A DNA stretch of 5,432 bases. Origin: Brevibacillus sp. (GTDB lineage: Bacteria; Bacillota; Bacilli; Brevibacillales; Brevibacillaceae). The notes beneath the pieces were generated by a model, which saw nothing but the letters and a program-made list of their open reading frames with translations, made no database searches and was not told the origin of the DNA. A program made the position numbers and the translations under genes. The DNA lies in contig JARDZO010000331.1 in the NCBI GenBank assembly GCA_029240815.1, positions 1 through 5,432 of the forward strand, written 5' to 3'. This document shows, piece after piece, positions 5,084 through 5,432 of this stretch. Every line of letters begins with the position of its first letter. The stretch's first letter is position 1.

Positions 5084-5112
5084 ATTACATTCCAAATGAC
5101 ACAAATTATGAT
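5084..5112 (+). promoter_or_regulatory. Possible promoter for the zinc-ribbon membrane protein
   Basis: ATTACA (5084-5089, four of six consensus) and TATGAT (5107-5112, five of six) are 17 bp apart, 77 bp before the TTG start. A perfect 10-bp palindrome ATAGGCCTAT (5116-5125) covers the expected start site and could be an operator. Moderate to weak evidence. Confidence 0.4.
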
Positions 5113-5189
5113 ACGATAGGCCTATGCAAATGCTAAAGCTTACCAGTAAGCAAACATCATTGAACTACTCAGGAAGGGGATTTATTGTT

Positions 5190-5432
5190 TTGGATTATAC
5201 TGTCTTTGAAGCTTTATCCATCCTATTTGCATTAGTATGTTTCGCACTTGTGTATTTCATGTTTACGAGGTTTCTGAATCCTCGGATCAAAAGTAAATTA
5301 CAAAATTGTAAAGTATGCTCTAAGGAAGTTGCTTCTTCTGCAAACAGCTGCCCTCACTGTGGAGCCAGTCTTCGATTGCATCCCCTCATTAGATTTTTCA
5401 TAGGTCTAATTTTATGGGTTGTGACAATATTC
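5190..5432 (+). CDS. Small membrane protein with zinc ribbon (partial, runs off the right edge)
   Basis: The start chosen is TTG 5190, 10 nt after GGAAGGGG (5172-5179); no ATG occurs in frame before Met24, and that internal ATG would cut the first membrane segment. The 81 visible residues begin with a hydrophobic segment, about residues 5-25 (FEALSILFALVCFALVYFMF), then a basic stretch (NPRIKSKLQN). A zinc-ribbon knuckle pair follows: CKVC (Cys40, Cys43) and CPHCG (Cys54, Cys57), the pattern of the short zinc-ribbon domains common in Bacillota membrane proteins. A second hydrophobic segment starts at about residue 66 (LIRFFIGLILWVVTIF) and reaches the window edge. Function is not recognised. 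The ribbon should sit between two membrane helices, probably on the cytoplasmic side. Confidence 0.75.
   Translation, partial: MDYTVFEALSILFALVCFALVYFMFTRFLNPRIKSKLQNCKVCSKEVASSANSCPHCGASLRLHPLIRFFIGLILWVVTIF

Overview
The window looks like the chromosome of a Gram-positive Bacillales bacterium, perhaps Brevibacillus or a close relative. This rests on strong purine-rich Shine-Dalgarno sites, near-consensus sigma-A promoters, a T-box riboswitch, hairpin terminators with U-runs, a moderate base composition, and proteins that read like Bacillus/Brevibacillus family members. The genus is an inference. I see no phage, IS transposase, CRISPR array, tRNA or rRNA.

Layout, left to right. (1) A LysR-type regulator on the minus strand, cut by the left edge (1-584), diverges from a flavodoxin-fold NAD(P)H/FMN oxidoreductase (728-1282). 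The pair resembles ywqM/ywqN of Bacillus subtilis, and the shared 143-bp gap holds a promoter and a small palindrome. (2) A strong promoter (1307-1336) feeds a complete T-box leader (about 1343-1606). Downstream are a DJ-1/PfpI-family gene that appears broken by an internal out-of-frame deletion (1628-2090) and a short-chain dehydrogenase/reductase (2137-2856) whose catalytic-Tyr position holds Phe. Both should respond to a charged/uncharged tRNA ratio. (3) A 367-base gap (2857-3223) is densely structured. It holds a good promoter, a seven-codon ORF with a well-spaced Shine-Dalgarno, a 104-nt inverted-repeat structure whose first arm coincides with the end of that ORF, and two successive terminators. 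The second terminator ends just before the ribosome binding site of the next gene. (4) A branched-polyamine-synthase (BpsA-like) gene with a C-terminal zinc ribbon (3224-4384) is followed after 38 bp by a GNAT acetyltransferase (4423-4959) and a terminator (4996-5033). (5) A small membrane protein with a zinc ribbon starts at a TTG (5190) and runs off the right edge.

Read together, most of the window is ordinary accessory metabolism with unusually elaborate RNA-level control. The two regions worth following up are the T-box in front of a damaged DJ-1 gene plus an SDR, and the leader ORF/hairpin/double-terminator region in front of the BpsA-like gene. I do not see a clear defence system or other large novel system.
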